Assembly (NCBI RefSeq): GCF_026230105.1
Contig: NC_079479.1
Span: 32,891,385 to 32,955,384, forward strand
Reading direction: 5' to 3'
Source of the DNA: Diorhabda sublineata
Lineage: Eukaryota > Arthropoda > Insecta > Coleoptera > Chrysomelidae
Length of the DNA stretch: 64,000 nt
The notes under the pieces were generated by a model that was not told where the DNA came from, did no database searches, and saw only the letters and a program-made list of their open reading frames with translations. How positions within the stretch are numbered: the stretch's first letter is position 1; every line of letters begins with the position of its first letter. The position numbers and the translations under genes were made by a program. This document shows, one piece after another, positions 44,226 through 57,399 of the stretch.

Positions 44226-47200
44226 TTAATTAATAAAAATATGATATTAATTGAAAAAAATAGCTGTCTGCTCACATTCTCTACATAATACATAACCTAA
44301 AGAAACCTTCACAACCGAGTAAGTTCTTTTACTATTAATCAAATATGACGTTTTGATAGTAATAACCGAAAATTTCGTTAGAAAAAAAAATTCTATATTG
44401 AGAAATTCTAATAAACTTCTGAAATGCTAGGCGTATTTTCCAACTAAAGTGATATAGTCTGGAAAATTGATGTCCGTCGATTCGATTTTCGGTCGATTTC
44501 ACTTTAGCGCCATAACACGTCGCAATATGTCGACGGGAAGATAATTCCGGTTAAAATAATCGAGTAAAATTCAAATCAAGTCGTTCGAAGAGTCATTTTA
44601 GAGGCTATTTCAAATCATTTTGAACGCTGTATAGCAAAAATAAGTCCGGTACCGTGTATTTCTAATGTTTAATTTCCGAATAAGAAAGAATCAAATCGTA
44701 TTTGGTAAAAATGAACAACAAATATTATTTTCCTTATCATGTGAAAGCTATAGAAAAGGTTATTATATATAAATTTAATCAAAAGACAGCAGGTGGATCC
44801 AAATTGGAAAAGTGATTTATTTTACAAATGTTTGTTGTGCTTTTTCTACGAATATTCATTTAAACAAAAAGTCAAGTCAAGTTTTCACTTTTAAACTAGC
44901 GATTAGGCAACACAAAATACACTTTATTGCACACAGAACTGTAATTTCACCCAGAAACGTCAAAAACACCTGATCCATGTCGAAATGGTCGCCGTGGGGC
45001 AATAATCGATTTTCTCGTATGTTCCCGTATTAGCTTTCCATTGCTTTTTTTATGGGTAGTGAGATGTTTTCTTCTTTTTTAGTTTTCTAAAAGGGAATGT
45101 TTGTATCTGTTTCTGTTGAACTAATACAACTGAAACTGAATATATTTTTCAGCTTTTAAGCAATTTACAAAATTTAGAACACTTTTATTTATTTTTTGTT
45201 TAAATTACGGGAGTTTTTTACACTTTAACTTCCACCATTGAATCAGTGACAGCTGAAAGTTACAAAGACAAAAGTCTTTAGGCGAATTTAAGCCGTTTCC
45301 ATCATTTTCCATCATATTCACAATACGGCACAATCGTTTCAGGGAGAAAATTTTGTACTTCATCAAGTAGCAAATATTTAAGAAGTCATAACTTACGGCA
45401 AAAGCATTTGTTTATCCCACGGCGGCCATTTGTAAATGTATATCACTCGATTCTGCCAATATGTTAGTTTGTTCGATTCTAGTTTCGCCTTAGTCACGGA
45501 GAAATTAATTTTCTTAGCAACGATTATCTATGTAATATGACTTTAAGATATCCTGGGAAAGAGTTTAAAAGAAAAATATACTCAACTGAGTATTGGAAAA
45601 TAGCATAAGTTACATGAGTCAGAAGTAAAAATTGATACTATGAGATTGCAGGTACAATTAAATAAATTCGTCAGCAAGCAAGGGACGACAAAGGATTTTT
45701 GTGAAAAGTGGAGTCAGTATTAGACAAATAAAAACTGCCAATACCGAGGAGAACAATCAGAAACTTCAGAATTACTAGAAACTAATCAAAGTAGAGCTAA
45801 TATTGGAAGATATGTCTATCCACCAGATGGAACGAGTTCTTATCAAAGAAAAATTTGGATGAATAACAGCCCGTTGGTTATCCAAACGTTCAATCTATGA
45901 CTGGAAACATTCAATTGTATCCTTTGTAAATCATTTGTTAAAATAATTTGCACTGACCTGTACGGTCTTTTCCAAGCTCTCGTCTACTGAAGCGCCTGTT
46001 AGAACGAACAAGTTTAAACTGACTAATTTTACTTTTAAAAACCTCATACCATTCATGAATACTTTTCAAAAGTATTCCCATAAACTGATTATAAGATTGG
46101 CTTCTTTAGTACTGAACTTAAAACAATTACTGTTAATACGTTGTTCAAAATCTATGTCCCATGAAAGTTTTAACAAATCTCACTAAAAAAGCTTCAGTAG
46201 CAAACTTACAAACTTAGAGGGATTCAAGTTCAGTTGACATAGATGGTACTATGAACATTTTTGTTTATTTAAACCTGGTGAGTTATTAATGTAGGGGGAT
46301 TATATAATAACATAAAACTGACAAAGGAAAAATTTAGTTATGAAAATAAAGAAGGTGATTGACGTAATGAAATCAAAATATGAACATTTTTGTCGTTTTT
46401 ATTTAAAAATCAATAAGAATGTTTATAAAAAATGAGCTCAATTTTTAAAACTTTACAATTAAAAAAAGTTTCCTCATCTAATATCCCCATTTTAATGTAC
46501 ACCATAATTTTACGCCAAGAACTGGAGATTTTTGCAAGAATAAATTATGTTTACTGCTTTACTAAAAATATTCATTTCGTTACGCTTAAAAATAAAAAAT
46601 ATTTTTCTCATTTCAAACGTTCTTTACGTCTCGTACTAAATGAAATCTAATTAAAAAAGTAATCTTACAAAATAATAAATAATATAGTTTGTTTCTCGCC
46701 TCTTTGTTTTGTTCTTATATTTTTTCTTATTTGCGTAACAATCCATTTTCACTCACAATCCCTACTAATTAACTCAAATATATAGAAGTTCATTACAAAA
46801 TGGATCCAAAACGACGAATTAAAAAGAGCACTAGTCGGAATATATTTTTATTGTATTGTAATATTATTAATACCTTACAATAGGAAAATTTTCAAATGCT
46901 CTTAATTAATTTGAAAAGCGCTGCAGCTATATATCCATCTTTCATTCGGGCTTACATTGATTTCCTTTGTTTTTTAGTTAATTTAATTAGAAAATGCTAT
47001 CGTAACGTTTTTTCTAATTACTCCGATTATTATTACACACCTTTTTGTTACATCAGCAGAAATCTACATAATATTTTTAAACTTCTAACAGTACCCCAAG
47101 CACAACCTAACCTAAGCACTTTAGCACGACGATAGCCCGTCGTATTTCTCCAGAGAATTTGTACTGTTCTCATAAAATTTCATTTTCTATTTATATTACT

Positions 47201-47639
47201 TATTCTAGGGACGAAATAAATGCCTTATTTTTGTTACTGCTTAAGACAAAATAAATGAGAGCCACGGCATATACACAAAAAATTTTCATTAAGGTTTATG
47301 TTTAATATGCTTTCGTTCTTAAGTTCAAAACAAAGAAAAACGAAGAAAGGACTGCAATAAATAAGAGCATAGCGAAATGAAGTAAAAACGTGAGATCATT
47401 TATTCAGTTAATAAGATCTAGAGCATCCAAAAACAATAATACCATCGATAGTAATATAGAAAAACAAAAGTGGAAGTGATTATGTGGTGAGAAAAATCTG
47501 ATATGCAAAAAAGATCATAGATGAAGGGAAAGGAAATTAAAGGAGAAGGGAGGAGCGGATATTTGGATATTAAAGAGGTAGAACCCAATTTGGAGTGCAA
47601 CCAATGTAGAAGAATTGTGAAAACAGTTTAGCATATAAG
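44226..47639. other. Non-coding stretch, 3.4 kb
   Basis: No gene recognised. CTAAAGTGA and TCACTTTAG form a nine-base inverted pair at about 44444-44506. AACCTAACCTAAGC at about 47103 is a short TTAGG-type motif. The rest is A+T-rich with many stops in all frames. Confidence 0.4.
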
Positions 47640-47785
47640 AAGATGATCCCAGAAGTATCTGGCCAGATCTAGAGAAGACAGTGGTTGCTTGAAAAATACC
47701 GCAATCTATACAACGTTGTTTAGTATTTGTTTGGCAGCCATGAATAGTGAACGACGTTTTCAGTAAATTTGTGAACATGAAAAAA
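47640..47785 (+). repeat. 5' segment of a mariner-type family, copy 1
   Basis: The sequence from about 47640 (TGATCCCAGAAGTATCTGGC) through ACGTTGTTTAGTATTTGTTTG, GCAGCCATGAATAGTG and ATGAAAAA aligns with 61920-62065, which leads directly into a mariner helix-turn-helix. Here no transposase motif follows, so only the 5' part is present or the coding part has decayed. Confidence 0.5.
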
Positions 47786-48059
47786 ATTGGTAATAGTTAT
47801 ATAATACTTCTTCATTTTCACGGAGGATTAACAACAGATAATTCCATCGAGTGTGTGGCAATGTGTTGTAGAAATAAAACCGAAGCTAATTCCTTTATCT
47901 TTGCTGTATTCAAGGAGGTTAGATTTTCGAACTTACAGATTCCTTATCCGAGGCTAAACCGTTGGATCTCTGAGCACTTTGTTTTTTTTTTACCCAAGTA
48001 GGTACCCTCTTCTTTTACCCGGGCTTGGGACCGGCTATGAAATAACTGAGCTACTCAGT

Positions 48060-48305
48060 CCACCCAGCGATATCATAGGCAGAGGCAAGGAGCCGCAGAA
48101 GAGAATGGAGAGACCATGTTGACAGAATGCCAAATGAACGGTTAGCAAAAATTGCAAAGGAAAAGAAACCAGACACAACTCGACCTCCTGGACCTATAAG
48201 GTGGTATGAAAGCTGGTCGTCAGCATCCCAACTACTCCTGGCAAACCCTTGATAAAAATACAGGACCTAGTCCTAACGTAAGAAGAAGAAGAAGAAGAAG
48301 ATTCC
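48060..48305 (+). pseudogene. RTE-like LINE 3' end
   Basis: The frame from about 48098 reads WRDHVDRMPNERLAKIAKEK, KPDTTRPPGP and RWYESWSSASQ, the well-known C-terminus of RTE-like insect LINEs (WRDHV.RM...R..K.A, RPPGRPPKRW.ESW.SAS). It is followed by two stops and, as in active relatives, by a (GAA/AAG)n tail at about 48281-48301. The coding part is in one frame for about 60 codons, so this copy is younger or better preserved than others. The 5' part is missing, as usual for truncated reverse transcripts. Confidence 0.8.
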
Positions 48306-49944
48306 TTATCCACAGGATTTATAGTTGTATCCAAAAAATACATTACATTGTTGTCTTTGCTTACTTGTTGGTGGCTATAAGGCTGGGAGAATGATGAAGA
48401 TTCGATAGAAAAAAACACGCAAAATTCTTGAGCAGCATTTCTTGAATTCATGAATAGGGTACATACCTTAGTAAACTTTATGTAACGACGGTCAAGTGTT
48501 AAATCTGTTTAAGGTGTAAAAACCATTTTTGCAAATCGAAACATTGCGAAGAAGTAAATTAAAGTGAAGTCATAATATTCATATTTTTTCTTGTGTGGTA
48601 ACCGTTCCAACATTTTCAGTCACCACTACCAGATATTTTGAAATAAAGAGATAAAAATATTGGAACAAAAAACGTTAAAATGATAAATTTTGGGATACTA
48701 TCAATATAATCATTTTTTCATATACTTTTATTAATTCCTATAACAAATATGTCATTTGTAGTTGAACTAATAGGTAATTATCTTGTATTTAATTGAATTT
48801 GGGTATGAAAAATACCGTTTATTATTTAATAAATTGTCGATAATTGTTTCAATTACGTTCAATCATCCGCGAATATCAAATATTTGTAATATAGATTCTG
48901 TCGTTAATATTCTCTGAACGTGTGAATGCATATACAAAGAACTTGAAATGTATGGATCTTTTGATTCATTTTTCATAGCATATTAATAATGAACAGTGCA
49001 ATATATGTCCTGTTTATGACAAGAGAAGTGCATATTTTTGCATTGAAGTTGTCGTTTTCAAACATGAATCATGCACGTTCAATACGGTTCGACACTTTGA
49101 TAATGAAGCGACGTTTTTTTCCTGCGATTCGACATGTGCTCCATTTTTATCATCGTCGACTATAGTAATACGTTTACATATGTATGTACATGTATTTTTG
49201 TATATTTATTCTAGATGTATAACGATTTATGCTCACGTATATGATACAGTCCAATGCATGGACAAACATTTTCAGACACCATCTTTGCAATACTAAAAAA
49301 AAAAAGCTGAAAGCATAGTAATTCATTCGTTATCACGCGTTCCATTAATTTTCACTTATGAATGTATGAATAAAAAAAAGCACGTGTGTTGAACATCTAC
49401 TTTGCTATTTTTCACAATTTTCAGGAAAGAATATTTCTCTCGGTTTTATAATTCTAGGAAACGTGATAATGTGGGAAAAATCAGTTCGAAAACTAACGAA
49501 ACGTATTTCTAGGGATTAGAGATCTTTTTGGAGGTTTTACAATTTTTTTGAACTGATTCTTCTAGATTGGACACACAATAACATGATTCCACTACGCTCC
49601 AAATATCTGTCAAAATTTTACAAAAATACTTTCAACTCAACGACTACCTAAGTAACATCCTTGGACGAATAAATAAAAAAAATGGATGTTTGATGCATGT
49701 TTGAATATAATTGAAGCCAACTTACAGTTAACTTCAGTATTGTCAAAATTTCACAGTTTATTATTTATTATCTGAATGCATTGTACGTGTCACAAATAAT
49801 GTTCTTAAAAATCAATAAGAATCTGGCCTTAGACCTCACTAAGTTTGGTGAATAATGAATATTACTAAAGAATTTTGAATAGATTTGTCGAAGTGAAATA
49901 TATTTGAGTGTTTAAATATTGTTTAAGTGATTAGTGCTAAGACA
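48306..49944. other. Non-coding stretch
   Basis: No feature recognised. The sequence is A+T-rich and ends at the P-type element. Confidence 0.4.
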
Positions 49945-51095
49945 ATGGGTAAATCGAGTTATGTTTATAAAAAAGTGGATTATTTAAATCCAAACCGTTC
50001 ATTCCATAGGTGAGTATCAGTGGCGTAACTCAACCTTATTTGTTAATAAATCGATTAACTTCTTACAATATAAAATTGTAGATTTTGTACGAATGTAGAG
50101 CAAAGACAAAAGTGGCTAGATGTATTGAAAATATAGGAAAAAGATTTACCCAAAGAAGCTTATATTTGTTGCTCTCATTTCAAAGCAGAGAATTTTTAAT
50201 GGAAAGGAAATCGTGAGAACTTTTTTTTGAAAAAGAATGTAATACCTTTACCATACTTTCAATCAGGTAGCAGTACAGATGATGAGGTATCTTCCAGTAA
50301 GAGGTATTAATTTAAGTAATTGATAAGAAAATTATCTTATTTGTTTTCAGGCAAAAAGTTATGTTAAATTTGGATATTAAACCGGAACTTCTTGGCAAAA
50401 TTAGTATTTATTGTCTGACCACTGACCACTTGGAATTGTTTTTTGGTGCTATTAGAAGTAGAGGTGGATTCAACAAAAATCCTACTTGAAAATACCTTTA
50501 AGAGACTTCTAATTCACCAAGAAGTAACAGCAGAAGATTCAGGGAATATTATTAGATTGGATTCTACTAGCATTGTAATAGCCAAGGACCTAGTAAGACT
50601 GATAATATTCAAACAGATGTAGAATTTGAAAACCAATTGAAGCAAAATATTGAAAAATTTCAGTATTCAAACTCGGAATCATGAAATTTGACCGATTACG
50701 TTTTAGATGTAGTTAGTTATATATTGCAGGATTTGTTGTAAAATCTTAAAGACAAATTATTAATTGCAAACACTGCTTATCTTTGCTAGAATCAGGGAAA
50801 CCTTCATCTACATTGCAAGTGCAAAAAGAAGGTATGTAAGAAGAAGGTAGGTAATATTTTCGATTTTTCAATAAAAATATAAAGAATTTGGAATTGATTT
50901 TAATTTCGAAAACAGTAGCTAACTTGCCTAGTACCATTTCAAATGAATTTAATGATCATCTATATGATGAAAATCCCATAGAAAATCACGAAATTAAATT
51001 GATTATCTTTAAAAAGTACTTTATGGTGGGAATTCATCACGAAACGAATAAAAAAATAGGAAAAATGCCACGAATTCGTCAACACTAGTAACGTG
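49945..51095 (+). pseudogene. P-type transposase relic with THAP domain, internally deleted
   Basis: The ATG at 49945 begins MGKSSYVYKKVDYLNPNRSF, then HR. GTGAGT at 50010 and TAG at 50079-50081 bound a 72-bp intron. Joining 50009 to 50082 gives SFHRFCTNVEQRQKWLDVL, a THAP zinc-finger core. Further on come CCSHFKAENF (Cys and His ligands) and NVIPLPYF, the AVPT.F-like box. The first two Cys ligands expected near MGK appear to be Ser and Lys. Stops lie after VLKI and AENF. A second short intron (50304-50350, GT...AG) leads into TDHLELFFGAIRSRGGFNKN followed by PT (50415-50488), the conserved C-terminal block of P-element/THAP9 transposases (QDHLE.FF..IR.RGG.N.NPT). Near the end, ENHEIKLIIFKKYF (about 50985-51025) also fits. 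The RNase H-like catalytic core is missing. Confidence 0.8.
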
Positions 51096-53699
51096 TTTGT
51101 TTAATTTTGTATTTCAATTTTGTTTATAGTTATTCCATATTACAATCGCCTACAAATATTTGTTACTTTTAATTTTAAATTAAACTATTGTCAGACATCC
51201 AATATTATCCATTTGCCTTGAGAAAATAGATTATTATTAGATATTATTTTTAAAACTACCTTAATACATATATTTTGAAATATTTTCTTTGAAACTAACT
51301 ATATTGTATTCATGTGTTTGAATTATTTTTTTTAATTTTAATTTTTTACATTTCGTACGCTACGCCTATGTTCGAATAATGTCATATGTGCGGGATAACA
51401 TAAACAAACTGTCCCAAGTTGTCTTATGATTCTAGGTCCATCTTTTATTATTCGACCATGGTAACATTATAAATAGCCACAGAAATTATGTTTTATAATA
51501 AATCGAAATCGGGATTTTGTAGTTTTGATTCGCAGTTTATCCATTTTTAACTTGGAATCAACAATAGATTCTGGAATTACATAAGTATGTAAAGACTCAT
51601 CTCTGATTCTGATGAAATATCACACAGAGGAAATATTGACCAATTTACGTGCGGCGGAAACGTCTACATTAGAAAGATAAGTTCGAATTTGTAGTCTTTC
51701 ATTGAGGGAAGAGGATGATGGGCCTAAATTGCGGGAAGGTCCAATATAGAAATGGGATTTTCTTTGCTAAAGACGCTGCGAGAAACTGATATGGTACTTT
51801 ACGGAGTGGTAGAAGGGGTATATGCATTCAATCTAACCTGTCCTAACCTAACATAAATCAAACTAACCTAAGCAGCCCAACCTAACCTATCCTAACATAA
51901 CCTAGAGAGAGGGAAAGGTTTGTTGGGTTCTTTTGTTTTGGATGAGGACATGATTTATGAAAGTATAGTAATGTACACTCGAATAGAATAAACAAACCGC
52001 GGGTACAGCTGTAGTTGCATTTATACTGAACCTAATGTAAGAATTGAAGTTTCTTGAAGATCTAACAGATATGTTTCTTCGTAGTTAACACAAATTGAGC
52101 AAGACGAAGAAAGAGAAGAAGAAGGACGGGTCTATTCGTCTGGACTAACTTTAGTACGATTATTTCGAATATTAATGTCATTGAAAATGGATATGGTAAT
52201 ATTCTAGTTCTCTGAAGTTATGAATGCACTAATGCACCATTATGTACAGAATACTCTCGAAGTTCCAACGTGAATCCTAAATTGGTCCACCATTAGTGGA
52301 CGGTTCTAACGTAGCAAACTATAAGATACGAGGTTGATTAAATGAAATGCATTATCCTAAAATGTTTGTTCGAACAATTTGTGCTAAATAGATTTCAGCG
52401 AACTACAGTTTACAAAATGGTGAAATTCGGGTGAAAATAGTTAAGCGGCTTCTACCGCGTTATTATTTAGAAAATGATATACAAGGTATGCAATAAAATA
52501 ACAAAGATATGGCAATTATACAATGGCGAAATCGCTCCTATTTTTGGTAGTAAACGAAAAAATCACAAGATCTCAAATTAGAATTCTTGGTCGTTGGTAA
52601 TCCTTTCAACAAACTCAAAATTTCTCAATTGTCCATTTGTTCAGGTTTGAAATGTTAACGCACAAATCTTCGGTAAAAATTTGATGTATATTGTTTTAGT
52701 GTGATGTTGCATGTTCCACATTTTCGGCGGTTTTGGAATTTCGGCGTTTTTTCTAATGAAAATGATGTGTGCCATCAAAAAATGTTTGATTTTAATAACC
52801 ACTGTTTAGGTCATTAGGCTTATTTTACTTTAGAAAAATGTTATAGCTGTACGGATTTGGCATTAAGATAAAGAAAGTAAGAGACAAACCGATCTTACAA
52901 CGTCCCAACATTCTTAGATCGTCCACAGTGTTGCCAGTGTTAAAACGTTTCGCACACATTTCGAAAATTTGAGTCTTATTTTGGGTAAATAGATTTTTGT
53001 TGTTGCTGATAAGAATATTTGGAAAATCATAGATATAATCGCCCATACTATTATTAGGAGATGGAAAATTTAATATAATGCAATATTTAATATATAATAT
53101 AAGAGAAATACTGGAGGCCTCTCTATTGCCGTCTCCGTCTTTCTCTATATCTCCAGAGAAATTAATTTCTCCGTAATCCAAGACGGGCAGTAATTAAGTG
53201 GGGTGGGGTTTTCCGGCGCCTCCTTTTGGAATCCCAACGATCTATCATTGAGTTTACACCATATTCCTTAGATCCTCTAGTAATTAGAAGCAATGGCATT
53301 CTTTCTTCTTGGAAATAATCTCGATAAGAATTTTAATGACGTGTTAGACCACCTAGTGCCGCTCAAGATATGAAATATCTTCAATACGATTTTAGGATAT
53401 GAAAGTCAGATGAGTTCGATTGTTAATTGAATTCAGACTAATTTCTCGATTTGATAAATGTACGAGGTATGTTTAAAAAATATGAAAGCAATGACAAGCC
53501 CGAACCTTTTCCGGCTACTATAATCGCTTCAAAGATATGAAATTGGCACGTGGATCTTGAAGAAAACATGTAGATTAAGTTTTATTTCTAGTTCAACAAA
53601 AAAACACATTGTTAAATCTTTCTTTACAGTAATTTTAAAAATTGTTAGTTAGTTGAGGACGAGGAACCATAGGGGCGTCCTCCGACCTCAAAAACATGA
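51096..53699. other. Non-coding stretch with TTAGG-type motifs and possible mariner ends
   Basis: CCTAACCTAA-type motifs are scattered over 51836-51905. TACGAGGTTGATTAAATG at about 52329 and TACGAGGTATGTTTAAAAAA at about 53462 resemble mariner 5' ends. A minus-strand reading between 52400 and 52760 includes NIHQIFTEDL, vaguely like a mariner helix-turn-helix, but the evidence is too weak for a call. A 118-codon open run at 52825-53181 on the minus strand was rejected. Confidence 0.35.
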
Positions 53700-54595
53700 G
53701 AAACTGGACAAATTTCTTCGTTCAAACTACGATTGATGTTGCGAAAGATAAAAATTTAAAAATGAGCCAACGGCTTTGTTTTTAAACATGTTATTATCAT
53801 TATTCGTATTAATCACTGGATTTGGCACCAATTTATGACTTTGAGAAACCAAACCAGGAGCTGAAGCCATTATTAAAGTACAGCTGGTGCAAATGGGTCT
53901 GGCGGTAGAACACATCAGATAACCATAGGCGGGTCTTATCCGTATCCTTCTTACAAGGTTGTTTGGAGAGGCCTGCGAAGTTATTTGGTCGAAGGTGATG
54001 TATAAAGTGTAAGGTAGTGCTCAAACTCTGCTGCCTTGTTATTCTGGTTTTGGTGTGAGTTAAAGCACCAGATGATAGTAACTGTTATTTTTTGGAACGT
54101 GAGAGATTGGTATGGGTCATGTATAGATTGGATAGTAGGGTTATCGGTACATATATGATGAAATTGAAGCGGTTGAGTCTTTACCAATTGCAATCTGCTT
54201 ATAAGTTCACCTGTATGAACGCTGCAAGTTGGTGGAATTAGAGATGATTTGATTGGAAATTGTGACGTTATAACTGCGCAACCTACTCCTGTTTCATTCT
54301 TGGAAGCATCCGTATATAAAATTGAATCATATTTGCTACTAGTTGTTATTTCTTTGAAAGCATTTTCGATTTATTGTTTGGTTGTTGAGTGTTTGTTTGT
54401 TTGTTTGAGGCAGCATAAGAAAGAAGTAATTGCTATCGTCGGATCCAAAGTGGAGGCTCATTATCTTCTTAGTTAAGGTTTACTATAGGGCTAGATCGAA
54501 AAGTACCTAGACAAAGACGTAAAGCTGTATTTTGTACCGAGTTTAAAAGATCAAGGTCAGATTTGGTGGCAGGAGACAACCATAATATAGATTAT
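53700..54595 (-). pseudogene. Jockey-clade LINE relic: RT end, RNase H and CCHC-like tail
   Basis: From high to low: DLDLLNSVQNTALRLCLGTF followed by RSSP (about 54560-54500), a region with stops, ILYTDASKNETGVGCAVI (about 54322-54265; first RNase H Asp in YTDAS), then HTGELISRLQLVK (the Glu of AEL), CTDNPTIQSIHDPYQS (about 54150-54100; second Asp), then after a shift IRPAYGYLMCSTARPICTSC (about 53940-53875), equivalent to the T.L.HGYL...P..C..C end of this clade. All catalytic acidic residues of RNase H seem to be kept. Inactivation is by stops near 54380-54460 and frame shifts after RNase H. It is one of the longest LINE relics here. Confidence 0.8.
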
Positions 54596-55369
54596 TGCAT
54601 TACTGAGTTAATAGTTCAATTTAAAATTTAAATTAAATAAAATCACTCTGATTAAAATAAATAAAAAGTCGAAAACCAAGTGATATACTGAACAGATTCA
54701 AAATTCATATTATAAATGTCATCCCTTAATCAAGGGATCTCTGTACGATGGTAATATGGCGGTGTCGTCCAAGAATGTGACTGCAGTCGTCAAGAGGAGG
54801 TGAAATAGTCATATAAAAAAACTATTTATTTGTTTATAACAACGATAATAGTTTGTCATTTATTTTACCACAATAAATCGTAAATTTTGTGAACGTCCCT
54901 GGTATAGACTTAAGGGAGCGCGACAAACTATTTCATTATTAAAAGCGATCTTTGCATTAACATCAACTTCAATTTTGATAATCAATTAAGTGTAGAATAT
55001 TTACCCCAAAACTTTCGCGACTAGAACGGGTGGGTGTTAATAATACATTACAAAGTAATAATAAATTACGTCGACGGAGGCAAACATTAAGTGTTAAAGT
55101 TTCGCCCAAGATCTATATAATATCAGACAAAATGACACTTTACTTATCTGTAGAACATGGGACACGTTTAAACGAGTCATTAAACTCTCGGTTAGGAGCT
55201 CGTTAACGTTTTAATTGTTTCGTTGAGCGATCCGAAGTCGTTGCAGATGCCGCTTGCACTCGTAGATACTAAGTAGATTTATAATACTCAGAGTACTAGT
55301 TTGGGTAATTTTCTTACTGCACTTTATTAAAACTAATGCAATACACATTATATATTGCCGTTCGAAAGT
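54596..55369. other. Non-coding stretch
   Basis: No feature recognised beyond the start of the minus-strand LINE relic. The minus-strand open runs at 55211-55529 overlap the mariner fragment in antisense. Confidence 0.4.
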
Positions 55370-55570
55370 TTTTTCCAGTGTAAAAGTTATACGAGGGCAA
55401 GCTAGCAGACGTACTCGTTGTAAGCATTTCAAAAAGTGCAGTGCATCGCATTTTAACTGAAAATTTGGACATGAGCATCTGCAAGCAAGGTTTTTCGGTT
55501 TTTTGGGATGCGTCTGGGATAATTTTCATTGACTATCTCAAAAAAAAAACTATCCACGGAGATAATTGAG
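55370..55570 (+). pseudogene. Mariner fragment with internal deletion
   Basis: The frame from about 55392 reads EGKLADVLVVSISKSAVHRI followed by LTENLDM (second helix-turn-helix), then passes within ten codons to FSVFWDASGIIFIDYLKKKT (about 55495-55550), a block that in full mariners lies over 100 residues later, after DETW. The first catalytic Asp is therefore deleted. An A-run replaces the usual YLEKGKT. The second and third Asp regions are missing after 55570. The frame stays open across the junction, which suggests that the deletion kept frame. Confidence 0.75.
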
Positions 55571-56640
55571 ATAATATAGTAACTTCGGAAACTGTTTACG
55601 AGGGGTACGAGACATTTAAAATTGAAAAATAAGTCAGTTAACAAACAACTTGTATAGATATATCCGATGATTTAATTCTCTATATATATGCGGATATTTC
55701 ATCAAAATGTTATAAAATTTTTAATAATATACAAAGAGAAAAGGTTGTTCGATTCGGGAAAGCCATTTTCCTGAAAAATCCCTCTAATCCCGGGTCAAAA
55801 CGTGCGAATGGAGCGTCAATTTTAATATTTTAATAACCTAAAGTGTAACCGCAGATTACCGGGGCAAATAACACTGAATTATTAAAAAGTAAATAATTCT
55901 TTTAGCGAATATTAAAAGTATTAGATCGGATGAGCGAAGTTATTCTACCAAAGAGGTGAATTCCGTTTAATATTTATTTCACATTTATCAAATTGAAGGT
56001 TTCCACAGGGAATTGAACTTCGTTCGGTGCGCTCCGTATAAATTTGTATTCTATATTTTAAATTAGAATATATACGCAGACGAGGGCACATATTTCATGT
56101 AAAAACGTATCTTGGAAAGTTAGAAAGATGTACTGGTATTTGAGAAATTTGCATATTATGGTGAAACTTCGGAATATATCTTTAAATATTAGTAGAAAGT
56201 TTTGAACGGCAATACGTAATGTGTTTTGCGTTAGTTTAGGAAAAGTGCACTTTTAAAATTATACGAAACTTTACATATACATCACTTAATTTAACTAACC
56301 AACATTTTTCCTTTAGGAAAATTGCGAATGATACTACACGGACTATTTCTTGATTTTTTACCATTCCCACACTAGAGGACTCCTAATATTGTTTTCCGTC
56401 ATACGCTTTCGATGCGAATGGAAGCGGCAGGAGTGCTAACTATCCACACTCTCCATTTATCTAGTTGCTCGCTATAAAATAGACATGATTTAAGCTACTT
56501 TATGTACCTAAGTAGTTACGATGATTTGCGTTTAGATCAACTAGTCAAAAAGGGGATACTTGTAGTCGCCTTTAGTGTTCAGCTTAATATTTTGGATTCC
56601 AAATGTTGGAAGTTGGAATTTTTGTAAGTATTACACTCAC
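55571..56640. other. Non-coding stretch
   Basis: No feature recognised in this A+T-rich interval upstream of the structured repeat at 56649. Confidence 0.4.
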
Positions 56641-56648
56641 AATTACAT

Positions 56649-56726
56649 TGTCTAACGCTTCAGTTTCTACTGAATGTGAACAGTTCCTGAAGACGATAAC
56701 TTGGTTATCGAAACGCGCGTTAGACA
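56649..56726 (+). repeat. Nested inverted repeat with hammerhead-like core
   Basis: TGTCTAACGC (56649-56658) pairs perfectly with GCGTTAGACA (56717-56726). Between them, CTTCAG can pair with CTGAAG, and CGATAAC (56694-56700) pairs with GTTATCG (56704-56710) around TTG. CTGAAGA at 56687-56693 and GAAA at 56710-56713 flank this inner stem in the order of a hammerhead ribozyme (CTGANGA, helix II, GAAA). Helix II needs one bulged C, and the cleavage-site side is not clearly formed. Penelope-like elements carry such ribozymes, and their GIY-YIG ends occur elsewhere in this window, but the assignment is tentative. Confidence 0.45.
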
Positions 56727-57399
56727 GTATTTGTTTTGGAAACCTAGTCTTTTATGGTGATTATTACAAAAGCGCTGTCATATCTACTCGAAATAAAGAG
56801 TTCGAATGTGAAATTCAATTTTAAGTTTGATAAGGTAGAAAAATTTTTATTCGAAAATATTGTACCGTAATCCACTTATACAGAAAGGATTAATAAATTC
56901 TGATCAAAAACAGCAATATGCAACAACCAACAAACTCAAACTGAAATAAAAACGTATATTCTTGTCAAAGAACAAAAAAAAAACTATTTCGATGCGAGCG
57001 AAAATAAAAATGGACACTTTTTAATATGCTATAGTCATCGATTTTTCACATTTCACTTGGTAATCCTAATTTCAATTTTTCACATTTTTTGTTGTTAATA
57101 TGGAAGTAATAAAGTTTCTAACAGAGACGGAAAACAAATACTGATGTTATTAGTATTCATGTTGAAAAAAATACAATAGCATGAGAGAAAATATTTTGAT
57201 CAATAGAAAATTTCACAAATATTTGTATTAACACCAACAAATCTACTTTGTGAAACTCATGCTAAACTGGATACGACTGAAAGACGTTCTGGAGCTAAAA
57301 ACACCAATAACAATAATAAAAATAGATAATTAAATTTCGGAAATACCAATAGCGGATGGTGTGGTATCCTTTGCTCAATTATCCTCAACTTAGAGCTAG
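56727..57399. other. Non-coding stretch
   Basis: Nothing recognised. The run continuing to 56824 after the inverted repeat has no domain. Confidence 0.4.

Noticed and set aside
51836..51905. Interstitial telomere made of TTAGG units
   Set aside because: Only scattered one- and two-unit CCTAA motifs with other bases between them. This is far too short and irregular.
52400..52760. Minus-strand mariner helix-turn-helix next to a TACGAGG end
   Set aside because: Only NIHQIFTEDL and a vague ENVEH match the pattern, with several stops and no catalytic motif. The evidence is too thin.
52825..53181. 118-codon open run on the minus strand
   Set aside because: It has no ATG at its start (TTG), no recognisable domain and no splice context. 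Probably chance.
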